Shown: positions 1-6,742 of the stretch, in pieces | Layout of the letters: each line of letters begins with the position of its first letter | Numbering within the stretch: the stretch's first letter is position 1 | Source: Oscillospiraceae bacterium | GTDB taxonomy: Bacteria; Bacillota; Clostridia; Oscillospirales; Oscillospiraceae | Direction of reading: 5' to 3' | Assembly: GCA_017416685.1 (NCBI GenBank) | Contig: JAFQBN010000037.1 | Location: forward strand, 1-42,906 | DNA: 42,906 nt | The notes under the pieces: model-generated | The model's database searches: none | What the model was told of the DNA's origin: nothing | The model's input: the letters and a program-made list of their open reading frames with translations, nothing else | Made by a program: the position numbers and the translations under genes

Positions 1-153
1 GCCGAGCGTAGAAAACGTAGAACAAAGCGTAGAAAAACCGTAGATATGAAGTTGTTAAAAAGCGTAGATGAACCGGAAAGTCCAGAAATACCAAGGGGTT
101 CCGAGGTTGGGCCATCTACAAACCCACACGATTTCGAGTCAGCCCCGTTATGA
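1..153 (+). other. Gene-free left edge, possible tail of an interrupted reading frame
   Basis: Frame 1 is open from the first base to a TGA at 151-153. It would encode a very basic stretch (ERRKRRTKRRK) followed by an acidic, proline-rich tail. The region is A-rich compared with the neighbouring genes. It holds five copies of CGTAGA, at 7, 16, 28, 39 and 63. It could be the 3' end of a gene lying left of the window, for example from a mobile element, or chance. No start codon or family match is visible, so I do not call a gene. Confidence 0.25.
7..68 (+). repeat. Cluster of five CGTAGA direct repeats
   Basis: CGTAGA occurs at 7-12, 16-21, 28-33, 39-44 and 63-68, the first four with 9 to 12 bp between starts. 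The copies are partly in the same reading phase as the open frame 1, so they may be a coding microrepeat or a set of protein-binding sites. The function is unknown. Confidence 0.5.
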
Positions 154-171
154 CCACTTCGATACCGCTGC
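126..171 (-). other. tRNA-Ser-like 5' half (remnant or attachment site)
   Basis: Read on the minus strand, this stretch has a D-arm block of the type TATCGAAGTGGTCATAACGG followed by an anticodon-loop-like CTCGAAA, which would carry anticodon CGA (bases 134-136). That is the 5' half of a clostridial tRNA-Ser. The 3' side does not close the anticodon stem properly, and there is no T arm or acceptor partner within about 90 bases, so it is not an intact tRNA. A partial tRNA next to a short foreign-looking frame fits an attachment site left by an integrated element. That interpretation is inference. Confidence 0.45.
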
Positions 172-278
172 ATAGGATAAAGTGGACGATGGTATTATGG
201 CACATTTCATTGCATTGCGCAAGGGGATTTCTTACATTTCTCCGCTACATGTTTCATCACATTTCCCGCATCTGCCTG

Positions 279-307
279 TTGCCCTCGTCTGCTCTTTTTG
301 CTATAAT
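279..307 (+). promoter_or_regulatory. SigA-type promoter of the ZIP gene
   Basis: TTGCCC at 279-284, a 17-bp spacer and a perfect TATAAT at 302-307. An AGGAGG ribosome binding site follows at 336-341, seven bases before the ATG at 348. Confidence 0.75.
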
Positions 308-347
308 GTCATTGTGTTTCGTTCCAAACACAGTCAGGAGGTTTATA

Positions 348-1100
348 ATGAGACTTGTCCTGCTTACCGCCCTTGGCGTTGGCGGTGCCACCGTATTCGG
401 CGCACTGCTCGGCTTCGCCTTCCGGCGTATTTCCCACCGCTTCAGCGACATCGTGCTGGCCCTTGCCGCCGGTGTCATGCTGGCTGCCGCCGTCATCGGC
501 TTGGTGCTGCCCTCGGTGGAGATCGGCAACTCCATTCCCGTCACCACCATCGGCATTTTCCTTGGTGCCGTATGCCTGAACCTGTTGGATAAACTCGTTC
601 CCCACCTGCACCGGATCGCCGGAGCAGATCAGGAAAGCCACCCCGCCGACACCCAGCGGCTGAACAAAGTCCTGCTGTTCGTCATGGCCATCGCCATCCA
701 CAACCTGCCCGAGGGTATTGCCGCGGGTGTTGGCTTCGGCACCGGCAACGACGGTGAGGCACTGACCATCGCCGCGGGTATCGCCCTGCAGAACATTCCG
801 GAGGGCATGGTCATCATCGCGCCCATGCTGGCCGCGGGAATGAGCCGCACACGCACTTTCGTCATCGCCGCCCTTACCGGCGTGGTGGAAGTGGCCGGCA
901 CCCTGCTGGGTTTCTTCGCAGTATCCCTCTCCGGCGCCATTCTCCCCTTCGCCCTGGCCTTTGCCGGCGGCACCATGCTGTACGTCATCAGCGACGAGAT
1001 GATCCCCGAAACCCACGCCCACGGCAGCGAACAGGGTGCCACCTACGCCCTGCTGGCAGGTTTCTGCCTGATGTTGGCCATGAGCCATTATCTGGGTTGA
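348..1100 (+). CDS. ZIP family metal transporter
   Basis: This 250-residue polytopic membrane protein belongs to the ZIP family, which brings divalent metals, usually zinc, into the cytoplasm. The two signature metal-binding helices are visible: HNLPEG at about residues 118-123 and QNIPEG at about 148-153. They are preceded by a short charged loop with a few His residues (residues 86-105). Length and motifs match the ZupT/GufA subgroup. The ATG at 348 was chosen because AGGAGG lies at 336-341 and a consensus promoter precedes it; the frame runs open further upstream to 150, but that part overlaps the promoter. It is a single-gene unit followed by the separately promoted flavodiiron gene. Metal specificity cannot be read from the sequence. 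Confidence 0.88.
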   Translation: MRLVLLTALGVGGATVFGALLGFAFRRISHRFSDIVLALAAGVMLAAAVIGLVLPSVEIGNSIPVTTIGIFLGAVCLNLLDKLVPHLHRIAGADQESHPADTQRLNKVLLFVMAIAIHNLPEGIAAGVGFGTGNDGEALTIAAGIALQNIPEGMVIIAPMLAAGMSRTRTFVIAALTGVVEVAGTLLGFFAVSLSGAILPFALAFAGGTMLYVISDEMIPETHAHGSEQGATYALLAGFCLMLAMSHYLG

Positions 1101-1128
1101 TTGCCCCACAATTCGTCTATACTATATT
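1101..1128 (+). promoter_or_regulatory. Promoter of the flavodiiron gene
   Basis: TTGCCC at 1101-1106, a 16-bp spacer and TATATT at 1123-1128. AAGGAG follows at 1140-1145, before the ATG at 1155. The -35 hexamer is identical to that of the upstream ZIP promoter. Confidence 0.5.
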
Positions 1129-1154
1129 AAGATATATGTAAAGGAGCGATACCA

Positions 1155-2945
1155 ATGACTATTACCAAAGACATCCGCTACATCGGTGTCAACGACCATC
1201 AGATCGACCTGTTCGAGGGACAGTACATCGTCCCCAACGGCATCTCCTATAATTCCTACGCCATTATGGACGAGAAGATCGCCATCATGGATACCGTGGA
1301 TAAGAACTTCAACCACCAGTGGCTGGACAACATCGAAAAGGCCCTAGACGGCCGCAAGCCCGACTATCTGGTGGTCCACCATATGGAGCCTGACCACTCC
1401 GCCAACATCGCCGCCTTCCTGCAGGTCTACCCCAAAGCAGTGGTGGTTTCCTCTGCCAAGGCCTTTACCATGATGGGCCAGTTCTTTGGCGAGGACTACG
1501 CCGACCGCCGCATTGTGGTGGGCGAGGGCGACACTCTGTGTCTGGGCAGACACACCCTGACCTTTGTCGCCGCCCCCATGGTCCACTGGCCTGAGGTCAT
1601 CGTGTCCTACGACAGCTGCGACAAGGTTCTGTTCTCCGCCGACGGCTTCGGCAAGTTCGGTGCGCTGGACGTGGAAGAGGACTGGGCCTGCGAGGCCCGC
1701 CGCTACTATATCGGCATCGTGGGCAAGTACGGCGCTCAGGTGCAGGCCCTGCTGAAAAAGGCCGCAGGTCTGGACATCGCCATGATCTGCCCCCTCCACG
1801 GCCCCGTGCTGAAAGAAAATCTCGGCTATTATCTGAATCTGTACGACATCTGGTCTTCCTACCGGGTGGAGAGCGACGGCATCGTCATCGCCTACACCTC
1901 CGTCTACGGCAACACCCGCGCCGCGGTTGAGCTGCTGGCCGAAAAGCTGCAGGAGCGCGGCTGTCCCAAGGTGGTCGTCAACGACCTGGCCCGCTGTGAC
2001 ATGGCCGAGGCGGTGGAAGATGCCTTCCGCTACGGCAAACTGGTGCTGGCCACCACCACCTACAACGCCGACGTATTCCCTCACATGAAGGAGTTCATCC
2101 ACCACCTGACCGAGCGCAATTTCCAAAATCGCACCGTGGCCCTGATGGAAAACGGTTCCTGGGCGCCCCTGGCCGCCAAGGTCATGCGCGGTATGCTGGA
2201 AAACAGCCGTGACCTCACCTACACCGATACCACCGTGACCATCCGCTCCGCCCTGAGCGCCGACAGCCGCAAGCAGCTGGATACCATGGCCGACGAGCTG
2301 TGCCGGGACTATATGGCCCGACAGGAGTCCACCGCCAACAAGAACGACCTGTCTGCCCTGTTCAACATCGGCTACGGCCTGTACGTGGTCACCTGCCGGG
2401 ACGGCGAGAAAGACAACGGCCTCATCGTCAACACCGTCACTCAGGTCACCAACACCCCCAACCGTGTGGCCGTCACCATCAACAAGGAAAACTACTCCCA
2501 CCACATCATCAAGCAGACCGGCATCATGAATGTCAACTGCCTGGATACCAGCGCCCCCTTCGCCGTCTTTGAGCAGTTCGGCTTCCAGAGCGGCCGGGTG
2601 GCGGACAAATTCGCCGGGCAGGAGATCCTGCGTTCCGACAACGGTCTTGCCTTCCTGCCCCGGAACATCAACTCCTTCCTGTCCCTGAAGGTGGAGCAGT
2701 ATGTGGATCTGGACACCCACGGCATGTTCATCTGCTCGGTGACCGAGGCCCGGGTCATGTCCGACGTGGAGACCATGACCTACACCTACTATCAGGACCA
2801 CGTCAAACCCCAGCCCGAGACCGAGGGCAAAAAGGGTTACGTGTGTAAGGTGTGCGGCTGGGTCTACGAGGGCGACACCCTGCCCGACGACATCGTCTGC
2901 CCCCTGTGCAAACACGGCGCGGCGGATTTTGAGCCGATCGGTTAA
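1155..2945 (+). CDS. Flavodiiron protein fused to flavin reductase and rubredoxin
   Basis: This 596-residue protein has four modules. Residues 1-245 form a metallo-beta-lactamase-like diiron domain with the ligand motif HMEPDH (76-81) and later His/Asp ligands in MVHWPE, SADGFG and CPLHGP. About 250-390 is a flavodoxin-like FMN domain starting IAYTSVYGNT. About 395-540 is a flavin-reductase-like domain (FNIGYGLYVVTC). The last 40 residues are a rubredoxin with CKVCGW and CPLCKH and only 14 residues between the CxxC pairs, shorter than in classical rubredoxin. Flavodiiron proteins reduce O2 to water and/or NO to N2O in the cytoplasm of anaerobes. The fused reductase and rubredoxin suggest that electrons pass from NAD(P)H to the diiron site within one chain. 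The gene stands alone and ends at a strong terminator. Confidence 0.92.
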   Translation: MTITKDIRYIGVNDHQIDLFEGQYIVPNGISYNSYAIMDEKIAIMDTVDKNFNHQWLDNIEKALDGRKPDYLVVHHMEPDHSANIAAFLQVYPKAVVVSSAKAFTMMGQFFGEDYADRRIVVGEGDTLCLGRHTLTFVAAPMVHWPEVIVSYDSCDKVLFSADGFGKFGALDVEEDWACEARRYYIGIVGKYGAQVQALLKKAAGLDIAMICPLHGPVLKENLGYYLNLYDIWSSYRVESDGIVIAYTSVYGNTRAAVELLAEKLQERGCPKVVVNDLARCDMAEAVEDAFRYGKLVLATTTYNADVFPHMKEFIHHLTERNFQNRTVALMENGSWAPLAAKVMRGMLENSRDLTYTDTTVTIRSALSADSRKQLDTMADELCRDYMARQESTANKNDLSALFNIGYGLYVVTCRDGEKDNGLIVNTVTQVTNTPNRVAVTINKENYSHHIIKQTGIMNVNCLDTSAPFAVFEQFGFQSGRVADKFAGQEILRSDNGLAFLPRNINSFLSLKVEQYVDLDTHGMFICSVTEARVMSDVETMTYTYYQDHVKPQPETEGKKGYVCKVCGWVYEGDTLPDDIVCPLCKHGAADFEPIG

Positions 2946-2954
2946 TACAACTGC

Positions 2955-2996
2955 CCGCGGCGGAGGATATTCCTCCGCCGCGGCTCAACTTTTTTG
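2955..2996 (+). terminator. Rho-independent terminator after the flavodiiron gene
   Basis: A perfect 13-bp stem (2955-2967 with 2971-2983, loop TAT) followed by a T run at 2990-2996. Confidence 0.85.
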
Positions 2997-3015
2997 AAAA
3001 AAGTAAAAATTCCTC

Positions 3016-3044
3016 TTGACAAGAGGTATGCTCCTGCATATAAT
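3016..3044 (+). promoter_or_regulatory. Consensus promoter of rplJL
   Basis: TTGACA at 3016-3021, exactly 17 bp, then TATAAT at 3039-3044. Both hexamers are perfect, as expected for a highly expressed ribosomal operon. Confidence 0.9.
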
Positions 3045-3050
3045 ATGTGT

Positions 3051-3175
3051 TGCGTTCAGAGACAGCAGGTTTCCTTTGGTGTAAATCCTGCCGAGAGTGC
3101 AGTGCTTAACATGAAATGTTTTTCGCTGTTTGTGTCTTTGTGCGCAAACAGCGTTTTTATTTATTCTCTGGAGGT
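3051..3175 (+). ncRNA. Ribosomal protein L10 leader with attenuator
   Basis: The untranslated leader of rplJ carries the paired segments GCAGGT...ATCCTGC and the following GAGAGTGC region typical of the L10 leader, where excess L10(L12)4 complex binds its own mRNA. The leader ends in a terminator-like hairpin just before the rplJ ribosome binding site. Autogenous attenuation is known for this family in Firmicutes; the assignment here rests on position and the visible helices. Confidence 0.75.
3124..3160 (+). terminator. Attenuator hairpin in the L10 leader
   Basis: A 9-bp perfect stem, CGCTGTTTG (3124-3132) with CAAACAGCG (3145-3153), followed by TTTTTATTT. It lies inside the leader and upstream of the coding region, so it should act as a conditional terminator. 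Confidence 0.75.
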
Positions 3176-3184
3176 GAAACCCAA

Positions 3185-3700
3185 ATGCCTAACGCAACTG
3201 TTCTGGAGTCCAAGAAGGCCGTAGTTGCCGAGCTGACCGAAAAGCTGCAGAAAGCCGCTTCCGGTGTGCTGGTCGACTACAAGGGCATCACTGTGGCCGA
3301 AGATACCGCTCTGCGCGCCGAGCTGCGCAAGAATGGTGTCGAGTACGCCGTTGTGAAGAACACCCTGACCCGTTTCGCTGCTCAGAACGCCGGCCTCGGC
3401 GATCTGTCCGACAGCCTGAACGGCACCACTTCTCTCGCTATCTGCGAGGCGGACCCCATCGCTCCCATGCGCGTCATCAACAAGTTCGCCAAGCAGTTCA
3501 ATGGTGAGAAGTTCATCATCAAGGCGGGCTTTATGGATGGCAAAGTCCTGCCTCTGAACGAGGTCGCCGCTCTGGCCGAGCTGCCCTCCAAGGAGGTCCT
3601 GCAGGCTCAGGTCCTGGGCACCATGTTGGCTCCCATCACCAGCCTGGCTATCGTCCTGAAGGCTATCGCCGAGAAGGGCGACGCTCCCGCTGCCGAGTAA
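3185..3700 (+). CDS. rplJ: Ribosomal protein L10 (uL10)
   Basis: This 171-residue protein forms the base of the ribosomal stalk on the 50S subunit. It anchors L7/L12 dimers through its C-terminal helix and binds 23S rRNA through its N-terminal domain. The N-terminal region (LVDYKGITVAED, then LRAELRKNGVEYAVVKNTL) is characteristic, and the length is normal for bacterial L10. The ATG at 3185 follows GGAGG at 3170-3174; the frame is open further upstream, but that part overlaps the attenuator. It is co-transcribed with rplL 54 bp downstream. The usual neighbours rplK, rplA and rpoB are not next to the pair. Confidence 0.95.
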   Translation: MPNATVLESKKAVVAELTEKLQKAASGVLVDYKGITVAEDTALRAELRKNGVEYAVVKNTLTRFAAQNAGLGDLSDSLNGTTSLAICEADPIAPMRVINKFAKQFNGEKFIIKAGFMDGKVLPLNEVAALAELPSKEVLQAQVLGTMLAPITSLAIVLKAIAEKGDAPAAE

Positions 3701-3754
3701 TCGGTAACATCATTCAAATCTGAAAACAAACACATTTTAGGAGGTACATTTATT

Positions 3755-4135
3755 ATGGCTACCGAGAAGATCACTGCTCTGATTGAGGAAGTTAAGGGCC
3801 TGACCGTGCTGGAGCTGTCCGAGCTGGTCCACGCTCTGGAGGAAGAGTTCGGCGTTTCCGCCGCTGCTATGGCCGCTCCCGCCGCTGCCGGCGCCGCTGC
3901 CGGTGCTGCCGCCGCCGAGGAGAAGACCGAGTTCGACGTGGTTCTGGCTGAGGTCGGCGCCGAGAAGATCAAGGTCATCAAGGTCGTGCGCGAGGCCACC
4001 GGTCTGGGCCTGGCTGAGGCCAAGGCTGTTGTCGAGGCCGCTCCCAAGGCTATCAAGGAGGGCGTCTCCAAGGAGGATGCCGAGGCTCTGAAGGCCAAGC
4101 TGGAAGAGGTCGGCGCCAAGGTCGAGCTGAAGTAA
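3755..4135 (+). CDS. rplL: Ribosomal protein L7/L12 (bL12)
   Basis: This 126-residue stalk protein recruits and stimulates translational GTPases. The N-terminal dimerisation helix (residues 1-33), an alanine-rich flexible hinge (about 36-55) and the C-terminal factor-binding domain ([21 protein letters not shown] onwards, with [15 protein letters not shown]) are all visible and of normal length. AGGAGG at 3739-3744 sets the ATG at 3755. There is no promoter in the 54-bp gap from rplJ, so the two share a transcript. A strong terminator follows. Confidence 0.96.
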   Translation: MATEKITALIEEVKGLTVLELSELVHALEEEFGVSAAAMAAPAAAGAAAGAAAAEEKTEFDVVLAEVGAEKIKVIKVVREATGLGLAEAKAVVEAAPKAIKEGVSKEDAEALKAKLEEVGAKVELK

Positions 4136-4157
4136 TTCACCACTTCACAGAGAATAG

Positions 4158-4194
4158 AAAATGTCCCACCCGAATGGGTGGGACATTTTTTATT
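4158..4194 (+). terminator. Terminator after rplL
   Basis: A 12-bp stem, AATGTCCCACCC with GGGTGGGACATT around loop GAAT (4172-4175), then a T run. The -35 box of the cdd promoter begins at its end. Confidence 0.88.
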
Positions 4195-4221
4195 GTCGGC
4201 CACTCAAATTCGTGGTAAACT
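4193..4221 (+). promoter_or_regulatory. Promoter of cdd
   Basis: TTGTCG at 4193-4198, a 17-bp spacer and TAAACT at 4216-4221. AAGGAG at 4228-4233 follows, giving a very short 5' leader. Confidence 0.5.
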
Positions 4222-4241
4222 ATTGAAAAGGAGTGATCGTC

Positions 4242-4634
4242 ATGACCGACCGCCAACTGGCCGAGCTGGCCCTTGATGCACGCAAAAACGCCTACACCCC
4301 CTACTCTAATTTCAACGTGGGTGCCGCCCTGCTGTGCGCCGACGGCACCGTGTTCACCGGCTGCAACGTGGAAAACGCCGCCTACGGCTCCACCATCTGC
4401 GCCGAGCGCACAGCCCTTGTCAAGGCCATCAGCGAGGGGCAGCGCAGTTTTACCGCCATCGCCATCGCCGGCAGCGGGGATGACTTCTGCTGGCCCTGCG
4501 GCAGCTGCCGGCAGATGCTCTGCGAGTTTGCACCCACCCTGCGGGTGCTGGCCGTGTGGCAGGACGGGCAGTTTGAAATTTCCACGCTGGACACTCTGCT
4601 TCCCCACGCTTTCGGCCCTGCCGCATTGGAATAA
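4242..4634 (+). CDS. cdd: Cytidine deaminase
   Basis: This 130-residue homotetramer-type enzyme deaminates cytidine and deoxycytidine to uridine and deoxyuridine in pyrimidine salvage. The zinc site is visible as CAER (C53, catalytic E55) and PCGSC (C86, C89), and the substrate motif NVENAAYG is intact. Length matches the short cytidine deaminases of Firmicutes. A GTG at 4233 is in frame but overlaps the ribosome binding site AAGGAG at 4228-4233, so the ATG at 4242 is the start. It is monocistronic, between the rplL terminator and the FMN riboswitch promoter. Confidence 0.94.
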   Translation: MTDRQLAELALDARKNAYTPYSNFNVGAALLCADGTVFTGCNVENAAYGSTICAERTALVKAISEGQRSFTAIAIAGSGDDFCWPCGSCRQMLCEFAPTLRVLAVWQDGQFEISTLDTLLPHAFGPAALE

Positions 4635-4643
4635 CGGGAATTT

Positions 4644-4677
4644 CGCCCCGGGGGTTGCAATCGCCGCCCCCGGGGCG
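4644..4677. repeat. 11-bp perfect inverted repeat around the riboswitch -35 box
   Basis: CGCCCCGGGGG (4644-4654) and CCCCCGGGGCG (4667-4677) flank a 12-base loop that contains the -35 hexamer TTGCAA. The right arm ends exactly where TATAAT begins. There is no T run after it, so it is a poor intrinsic terminator for cdd. It may be an operator or a DNA cruciform at the promoter. Confidence 0.7.
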
Positions 4678-4683
4678 TATAAT
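4655..4683 (+). promoter_or_regulatory. Promoter of the FMN-riboswitch transcript
   Basis: TTGCAA at 4655-4660, a 17-bp spacer and a perfect TATAAT at 4678-4683. The aptamer begins about 20 bases downstream. Confidence 0.8.
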
Positions 4684-4703
4684 AAGTCGACAACTGGATG
4701 AAT

Positions 4704-4820
4704 GTCTTCAGGGCGGGGTGAAAGTCCCCACTGGCGGTACAGTCCGCGACCGGGCGCACGGCGCCCGCTGACCCGGTGCAACTCCGGGACCAACGGTATA
4801 GTCCGGATGGAAGAAGATGT
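4704..4820 (+). ncRNA. FMN riboswitch (RFN element)
   Basis: The conserved core is clear: TCTTCAGGGCGGGGTGAAA opens it, then CCCCACTGGCGGTA, AGTCCGCGACCGG, TGACCCGGTG, and a closing block ending GGATGGAAGAAGA. It precedes ribU. The expression platform looks translational: CTCCT at 4834-4838 and AAACA at 4825-4829 can pair with the ribosome binding site AGGAG (4894-4898) and the TGTTT after it, with a four-base bulge. FMN binding should lower ribU translation; the pairing is a hand-drawn prediction. Confidence 0.93.
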
Positions 4821-4906
4821 GTGCAAACACGCGCTCCTCACTTTGGTCTGATGACCGGAAGGCACTTCGTCTTGCGGCTGTCGCATCATCGAAAGGAGTG
4901 TTTTTT

Positions 4907-5578
4907 ATGTCCCAAACCAAGCAAAAATGGCTCACCCCCCGCACCGTGGTCACCCTTGCCATGCTGACCGCTGTGGCACTGGTAGTCACCTGGCTGTGCA
5001 AAGCCATCCCCAGCGTCAACGGCTTTCTGGACTTTGAGTTCAAAAGTGTTGTCATCTGCATCGGCGGCTTCACTCTGGGTCCCGCCGCCGCCATCGTCCT
5101 GTCCTTTCTCGTCCCGGTAGTGGAATTCTTCACCTTCAGCGGCACCGGCCCTATCGGCCTCATCATGAACATCGCCGCCACTGCCAGCTTCTGCTGCCCG
5201 GCCTGCTACCTCTACAAGCGCCGCCACACCATGAACGGCGCGGTGATCGGCCTTGCGGCGGGTACGGTCACCCTGACCGCGGTAATGGTGCTGTGGAACT
5301 ATCTCATTACACCTATGTACCAGGGCACCCCCCGGGCTGTTATTGCCTCCATGCTCATCCCGGTGTTCCTGCCCTTTAACCTTGTCAAGGGCGGGCTGAA
5401 CATGGCCGCCACCCTGCTGCTCTACAAACCCGTAGTCACCGCCCTGCGCCGGGCGGGTCTTGTCCCCCCCTCTCAGGCCGGACGCAGCGGTAAATTCAGC
5501 GGCGGCTTTATCCTGTTTTCTGTGGCGCTGCTCATCACGTTTTTGCTGCTGGCTCTGGTCCTGCTGAAGATCATTTAA
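4907..5578 (+). CDS. ribU: Riboflavin ECF transporter substrate-binding protein RibU
   Basis: This 223-residue integral membrane protein is the substrate-capturing S component of an energy-coupling-factor transporter for riboflavin. It has about six hydrophobic helices and the family's FEFKSVVICIGGFTLGP and TGPIGLIMNI segments. The shared ECF energising module (EcfA, EcfA', EcfT) is not in the window. The FMN riboswitch directly upstream independently supports riboflavin as substrate. The ATG at 4907 has AGGAG at 4894-4898. rsmI follows after 19 bp. Confidence 0.92.
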   Translation: MSQTKQKWLTPRTVVTLAMLTAVALVVTWLCKAIPSVNGFLDFEFKSVVICIGGFTLGPAAAIVLSFLVPVVEFFTFSGTGPIGLIMNIAATASFCCPACYLYKRRHTMNGAVIGLAAGTVTLTAVMVLWNYLITPMYQGTPRAVIASMLIPVFLPFNLVKGGLNMAATLLLYKPVVTALRRAGLVPPSQAGRSGKFSGGFILFSVALLITFLLLALVLLKII

Positions 5579-5597
5579 CGGATAAGGAGTGGTCGTA

Positions 5598-6428
5598 ATG
5601 GCCGGAATTCTATACCTCGTCCCCACCCCCATCGGCAACCTGGGCGACATCTCCCCCCGCATGGCCGAAACCTTGGCCCAGGCGGATTTCATCGCCGCAG
5701 AGGACACCCGGGTCTCCCTGAAGCTACTCAACCATCTGGGTCTGAAAAAGCCGCTGGTATCCTACCACCGCCACAACACCGAGGTGGGGGGACAAGCTGT
5801 TTTGAACCGTCTGCTCGCCGGTGAAAACTGCGCCCTGGTCACCGACGCCGGAACGCCCGCCATCTCCGACCCGGGTCAGGAACTGGTAGCCCTGTGCGCT
5901 CAAAACGACATCACCGTAGTTTCCATCCCCGGCCCCTGCGCTATGGTCACCGCACTTGCCGCATCCGCTCAGCCTACCGACCGTTTCACTTTCGAAGGCT
6001 TCCTCCCCATGAACAAAAAGAACCGCCGGGCCCATCTGGACAGCCTGCGGGGCGAGGTGCGCACCATGGTCTTTTACGAAGCACCTCATAAGCTCACCTC
6101 CACTCTGTCCGACCTGTGCGACGTCTTCGGCGGGGACCGTCCCATCTCCCTGTGTCGGGAACTTTCCAAGCTGCACGAGGAAATCATCCGCACAACATTG
6201 TGCGAAGCAGTTTCACTTTACACCTCTTCCGAGCCTAAGGGCGAGTTCGTCTTGGTGGTCCGCGGCGCGGAGGAAGTCGCCGAGCGTTCCGCCACATTGG
6301 AGGACGGCCTTGCCCGAGTGGAGCAGCTGCGTGAACAGGGTGCTTCCCTGAAAGATGCGGTCCGTCAGGCCGCCGGAGAATTGTCCCTTTCCAAGAACGA
6401 GCTGTATGATTTGGCCCTTGGCCGGTAA
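5598..6428 (+). CDS. rsmI: 16S rRNA (cytidine-1402-2'-O)-methyltransferase
   Basis: This 276-residue SAM-dependent enzyme of the tetrapyrrole-methylase fold 2'-O-methylates C1402 in the decoding centre of 16S rRNA. The N-terminal LVPTPIGNLGD, the AAEDTR motif, TDAGTPAISDPG and VFYEAPHKL are all diagnostic. Length is normal. The ATG at 5598 lies eight bases after AAGGAG (5584-5589); the in-frame GTG at 5589 overlaps that site. It is close behind ribU (19 bp) and 30 bp ahead of gatC, so it is probably on the ribU transcript. A possible internal promoter near its 3' end is listed separately. Confidence 0.95.
   Translation: MAGILYLVPTPIGNLGDISPRMAETLAQADFIAAEDTRVSLKLLNHLGLKKPLVSYHRHNTEVGGQAVLNRLLAGENCALVTDAGTPAISDPGQELVALCAQNDITVVSIPGPCAMVTALAASAQPTDRFTFEGFLPMNKKNRRAHLDSLRGEVRTMVFYEAPHKLTSTLSDLCDVFGGDRPISLCRELSKLHEEIIRTTLCEAVSLYTSSEPKGEFVLVVRGAEEVAERSATLEDGLARVEQLREQGASLKDAVRQAAGELSLSKNELYDLALGR
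6381..6410 (+). promoter_or_regulatory. Possible internal promoter ahead of gatCAB
   Basis: TTGTCC at 6381-6386, an 18-bp spacer and TATGAT at 6405-6410, inside the 3' end of rsmI. It would let gatCAB be transcribed independently of the FMN riboswitch. Such matches also arise by chance in coding sequence. Confidence 0.3.
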
Positions 6429-6458
6429 CCTTATATAACACAGCAAGGAGGTGGCTCC

Positions 6459-6734
6459 GTGACCATCAACAACAAGACTATGACTGATCTGGAGCGGAAG
6501 GCCGCCCTGTCCCTGACCGATACCGAGCGGGTCGTGCTGACTGACCAGATGAACGCTGTGCTGGCCTGTCTGGACGTGCTGCGCGCCTGCCCGGATTGCC
6601 CACCTGCTGAGCAGGAATCACCCTGTCCCCTGCGCGCCGACGAGGTGTGTCCCTCCACAGACCGGGCCGCCCTGCTGTCCAACGCTCCGGAGACGGACGG
6701 AACGTTCTTTTTCGTCCCCCGGACCGTGGAGTGA
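6459..6734 (+). CDS. gatC: Asp-tRNA(Asn)/Glu-tRNA(Gln) amidotransferase subunit C
   Basis: This 91-residue subunit stabilises the GatCAB complex that converts Glu-tRNA(Gln) and Asp-tRNA(Asn) to Gln-tRNA and Asn-tRNA. The protein is divergent and recognised mainly by size, by the N-terminal ERKAALSLTDTE helix and by position immediately before gatA. It ends with an FFFVPRTVE tail, like the FxVPkvl end of the family. The start is GTG at 6459 with AAGGAGG at 6445-6451. An in-frame ATG at 6480 would shorten it by seven residues. gatA begins eight bases after its stop. Confidence 0.88.
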   Translation: MTINNKTMTDLERKAALSLTDTERVVLTDQMNAVLACLDVLRACPDCPPAEQESPCPLRADEVCPSTDRAALLSNAPETDGTFFFVPRTVE

Positions 6735-6742
6735 GGTGGACC

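Noticed and set aside
126-171. Functional tRNA-Ser gene
   Set aside because: No 3' half, no acceptor pairing and a mismatched anticodon stem; only a half is present.
150-347. N-terminal extension of the ZIP protein starting at 150
   Set aside because: It would cover the promoter (279-307) and the tRNA-like segment; AGGAGG before 348 fits the family's normal start.
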